Shown here: in pieces, positions 11,879 to 13,608 of the stretch
Numbering within the stretch: the stretch's first letter is position 1
Layout: the number at the start of each line of letters is the position of its first letter
Assembly (NCBI GenBank): GCA_004366215.1
Contig: SIRY01000022.1
Coordinates: forward strand, 1-13,608
DNA length: 13,608 nucleotides
Source: Actinomycetota bacterium
GTDB lineage: Bacteria; Actinomycetota; Acidimicrobiia; Acidimicrobiales; Acidimicrobiaceae
Direction: 5' to 3'
The notes under the pieces: model-generated
What the model was told of the DNA's origin: nothing
The model's input: the letters and a program-made list of their open reading frames with translations, nothing else
The model's database searches: none
Position numbers and translations under genes: made by a program

Positions 11879-13195
11879 GTGGCAGAGCTCGTCATCTCCT
11901 CGCGGGGGCGAGCGCCTGAAGGTGTGCTCATCCCGCCGCCCGACAAGTCGATCAGCCACCGCGCGCTGCTCGGAGCGCTCCTCGCGCTCGGCACGACCAC
12001 GGTGGTCGGCTGCTCTCGTGCTCTCGACGTCGAGGCGACTCGCAGGGCGATCGCGGCTCTTGGCGCCGCGGTCCGAGTCGTCGATGGGACGACGCTAGAG
12101 ATCCGCGGCGTCGGCCCCACCGGCGTCGTCGAACCCGACGAGGTGATCGACGTTGGCAACTCAGGGACGCTCGCTCGTCTCGTGCTCGGGGTGGCGACGC
12201 TCGTGCCGGGGATGGTGGTCGTGACAGGCGATGCGTCCGTGCGCCGTCGTCCCATGGATCGAGTGGTGCTCCCGCTGCGCGCACTCGGCGCGACGATCCG
12301 CGCGCGTTGGGGGGATCGTCGACTTCCCGCCGTGGTCGTTGGGTCGCGCATCCGTGGTGGCGTCCAGACGCTGCCGGTACCGTCTGCGCAGGTCAAGTCG
12401 GCACTGCTCTTAGCGGGTCTCGGGGCGTCGGAGCCGCTCACGGTCGTCGAGCCGGTGCCGACGCGGCCGCACACCGAGGAACTGCTCGAGACGCTCGGCC
12501 TTCGTGTCGAACGCGCGACGCTTCCGGAGGGTCAGCACATGGTTCGGCTCACGCCGGGCACGCCTCGCACGCCAGGGACGGTACGGGTCTTGGGTGATCC
12601 CTCGGCGGCGGCGTTCTTCGTCGCGGCGGCGGCAGCGACGCCGGGTGCTCGACTCGAGGTGCGAGGGCTCTACCTCGGGCCCACTCGAACCGGCTTCGTC
12701 GAGGTGCTCCGGCGCATGGGAGGAGAGATCGAGCTCCTTGGGCACGAGACACTGGTCGTGCGGGGATCATCGCTGCGTGGAACGACGGTCGGTGCGAGCG
12801 AGGTGCCCTCGCTCATCGATGAGGTGCCTGCGCTCGCGGTCGCCTTCGCCCTCGCGCGCGGCGAGAGTCGGTTAAGCGGCGCCGAGGAACTTCGAGTCAA
12901 GGAGTCCGATCGCATCGAGACCACGGCGGCCATGCTGCGAGCGTTCGGTGCGACGGTGACGACCACCCACGACGGCTTGACCGTGCACAGCGGGGCTGGG
13001 CGGAGCCGCGGGACGCTCACGGTCGACTCCGGTGCGGACCACCGCATCGCGATGAGCGCTGCCGTACTCGCCTGTGCGCTCGGGCAGGCTGCGCGGGTGC
13101 AAGGAGCAGAGTGGATCGCGACGAGCTACCCGGGTTTCCTCGACGATCTCGTGCGCCTGTGCGCAGTCGAGGCCGAGATGGTCGAGGGGCGCTAA
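11879..13195 (+). CDS. aroA: 3-phosphoshikimate 1-carboxyvinyltransferase (EPSP synthase)
   Basis: A 438-residue enzyme joining shikimate-3-phosphate and phosphoenolpyruvate, the sixth shikimate-pathway step, in the cytoplasm. Seen: PPPDKSISHRALL with Lys23, Ser24, Arg28; VGNSGTLARLV around 92-102 with Gly96; RRRPMDR at 122-128; LPVPSAQVKSALLLAGL at 165-181; TRPHTEELL at 195-203; LIDEVPALAVA with Asp314; LRVKESDRI with Glu342; and DHRIAMSAAV at 387-396. The SAQVK and RPHTE motifs are those of class II enzymes, but the first loop is PDK rather than GDK and the residue before PTR (276-278) is Gly rather than Asn, so only two of four class II markers are exact. The start is GTG 11879, directly after aroH; the longer frame to 11732 is a shadow of aroH. 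The stop overlaps that of the convergent PspAB-like gene. Confidence 0.95.
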   Translation: MAELVISSRGRAPEGVLIPPPDKSISHRALLGALLALGTTTVVGCSRALDVEATRRAIAALGAAVRVVDGTTLEIRGVGPTGVVEPDEVIDVGNSGTLARLVLGVATLVPGMVVVTGDASVRRRPMDRVVLPLRALGATIRARWGDRRLPAVVVGSRIRGGVQTLPVPSAQVKSALLLAGLGASEPLTVVEPVPTRPHTEELLETLGLRVERATLPEGQHMVRLTPGTPRTPGTVRVLGDPSAAAFFVAAAAATPGARLEVRGLYLGPTRTGFVEVLRRMGGEIELLGHETLVVRGSSLRGTTVGASEVPSLIDEVPALAVAFALARGESRLSGAEELRVKESDRIETTAAMLRAFGATVTTTHDGLTVHSGAGRSRGTLTVDSGADHRIAMSAAVLACALGQAARVQGAEWIATSYPGFLDDLVRLCAVEAEMVEGR

Positions 13196-13608
13196 GGCTC
13201 CCCGGTGGTCGATCCCGGGTCGGGAGGTGGCTCGGGGATCGTCCAGAGGGGGAACCACCGTGTGAGGTCCTCTTCGATAGGCAGGTCGGAGCCGACCACC
13301 GCCTTGAGCGACAGCTCTCGCTCGGAGTCGCGTCGCTCAGCCCCGGTTGGGACGAATGGGTAGAACCGGCCGCGCTTGTAGAGGTAGATCCAGTACACGC
13401 GCTGCGAGGTCGTCCGGTCGTGGAACGCAAACAAGGAGCAGAGCAGCTGCGGGCCAAAGCCGTGATCCTCGAGGCTGCGGTTGACCGCGTGCGCCGCCGT
13501 CACGAGGGAACCAAGGTCCTGCGAGCGTAGCACGACCCAGCGGTAGCCAAAGTCGTCGGTCGTCAAGGACGTCGAGGTGTCGCCAAGCTCTCCGATGACG
13601 TCGCGGAA
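13192..13608 (-). CDS. PspAB-like (PspA-associated) protein, C-terminal part (runs off the right edge)
   Basis: 138 residues of a longer protein are visible; the frame is open to the window edge, so the N-terminus is outside. The sequence GYRWVVLRSQDLGSLVTAAHAVN, then LEDHGFGPQLLCSLFAF, YWIYLYKRGRFYPFVPTG and DLPIEEDLTRWFPLW matches the C-terminal half of the PspAB family, actinobacterial and archaeal proteins usually found near PspA or the HtpX protease and linked to membrane stress. Their biochemical function is not known. A TTG at 13566 is open as a start, but family alignment continues upstream through it, so it is not the real start. It is convergent with aroA, and the two stop codons overlap (TAG on this strand at 13192-13194, TAA of aroA at 13193-13195), leaving no room for a separate terminator. 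Confidence 0.85.
   Translation of the reverse strand, partial: FRDVIGELGDTSTSLTTDDFGYRWVVLRSQDLGSLVTAAHAVNRSLEDHGFGPQLLCSLFAFHDRTTSQRVYWIYLYKRGRFYPFVPTGAERRDSERELSLKAVVGSDLPIEEDLTRWFPLWTIPEPPPDPGSTTGEP

Noticed and set aside
13564..13566. TTG as the start of the PspAB-like gene
   Set aside because: The same frame is open to the window edge and the family continues upstream of this point, so the gene is truncated by the window.
1..13608. CRISPR arrays, tRNA or rRNA genes, insertion sequences, phage or defence genes
   Set aside because: No regularly spaced repeats, tRNA-like folds, transposase motifs or terminal inverted repeats were seen; nearly all sequence is accounted for by recognisable chromosomal genes.

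Overview
This is a GC-rich (roughly two-thirds G+C by eye), tightly packed chromosomal segment. It contains no mobile elements, RNA genes or CRISPR. Several things point to an actinobacterium: frequent GTG starts, -10-like hexamers placed 6-8 nt before start codons as in leaderless genes, an scpA-scpB-rluB run followed by shikimate-pathway genes, and a PspAB-type gene. A deep, iron-active, autotrophic lineage such as Acidimicrobiia would fit an Ftr1-type iron permease beside a glycolate oxidase operon. That placement is an inference and was not tested.

Left part (1-5153), mostly minus strand. From right to left: a short-chain dehydrogenase (4380-5153) followed closely by an HD-domain dGTPase-like gene (3214-4368); a PadR-family regulator (2542-3048) with an AT-rich inverted repeat over its own promoter; a small plus-strand DsrE-family gene (2133-2474); an acyl-CoA synthetase (477-1985) whose predicted transcription start lies in a perfect 20-bp palindrome of TetR-operator type; and the N-terminal 134 residues of an Ftr1/EfeU iron permease running off the left edge.

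Right part (5203-13195), all plus strand: eight or nine genes in one nearly gapless run. glcD, glcE and glcF encode the flavin and Fe-S subunits of a membrane-associated glycolate oxidase. After a 43-nt gap comes a GNAT acetyltransferase. It overlaps scpA, which overlaps scpB, which overlaps rluB, which overlaps aroH; aroA follows after 4 nt. The run therefore joins glycolate oxidation, chromosome condensation, 23S rRNA pseudouridylation and two aromatic-pathway enzymes. aroA ends head-on against a PspAB-like gene, which continues past the right edge, and their stop codons overlap.

I found no clearly novel multi-gene system. The points most worth checking are: (i) the TetR-type operator/promoter module with no regulator gene in the window; (ii) the PadR protein with a His/Cys-rich N-terminus and an autoregulatory-looking site; (iii) a divergent ScpA lacking the usual FEGPLDLLL start; (iv) likely leaderless starts for dsrE, glcD and aroH, two of them sharing the same 12-mer; and (v) the unresolved start of the dGTPase gene.
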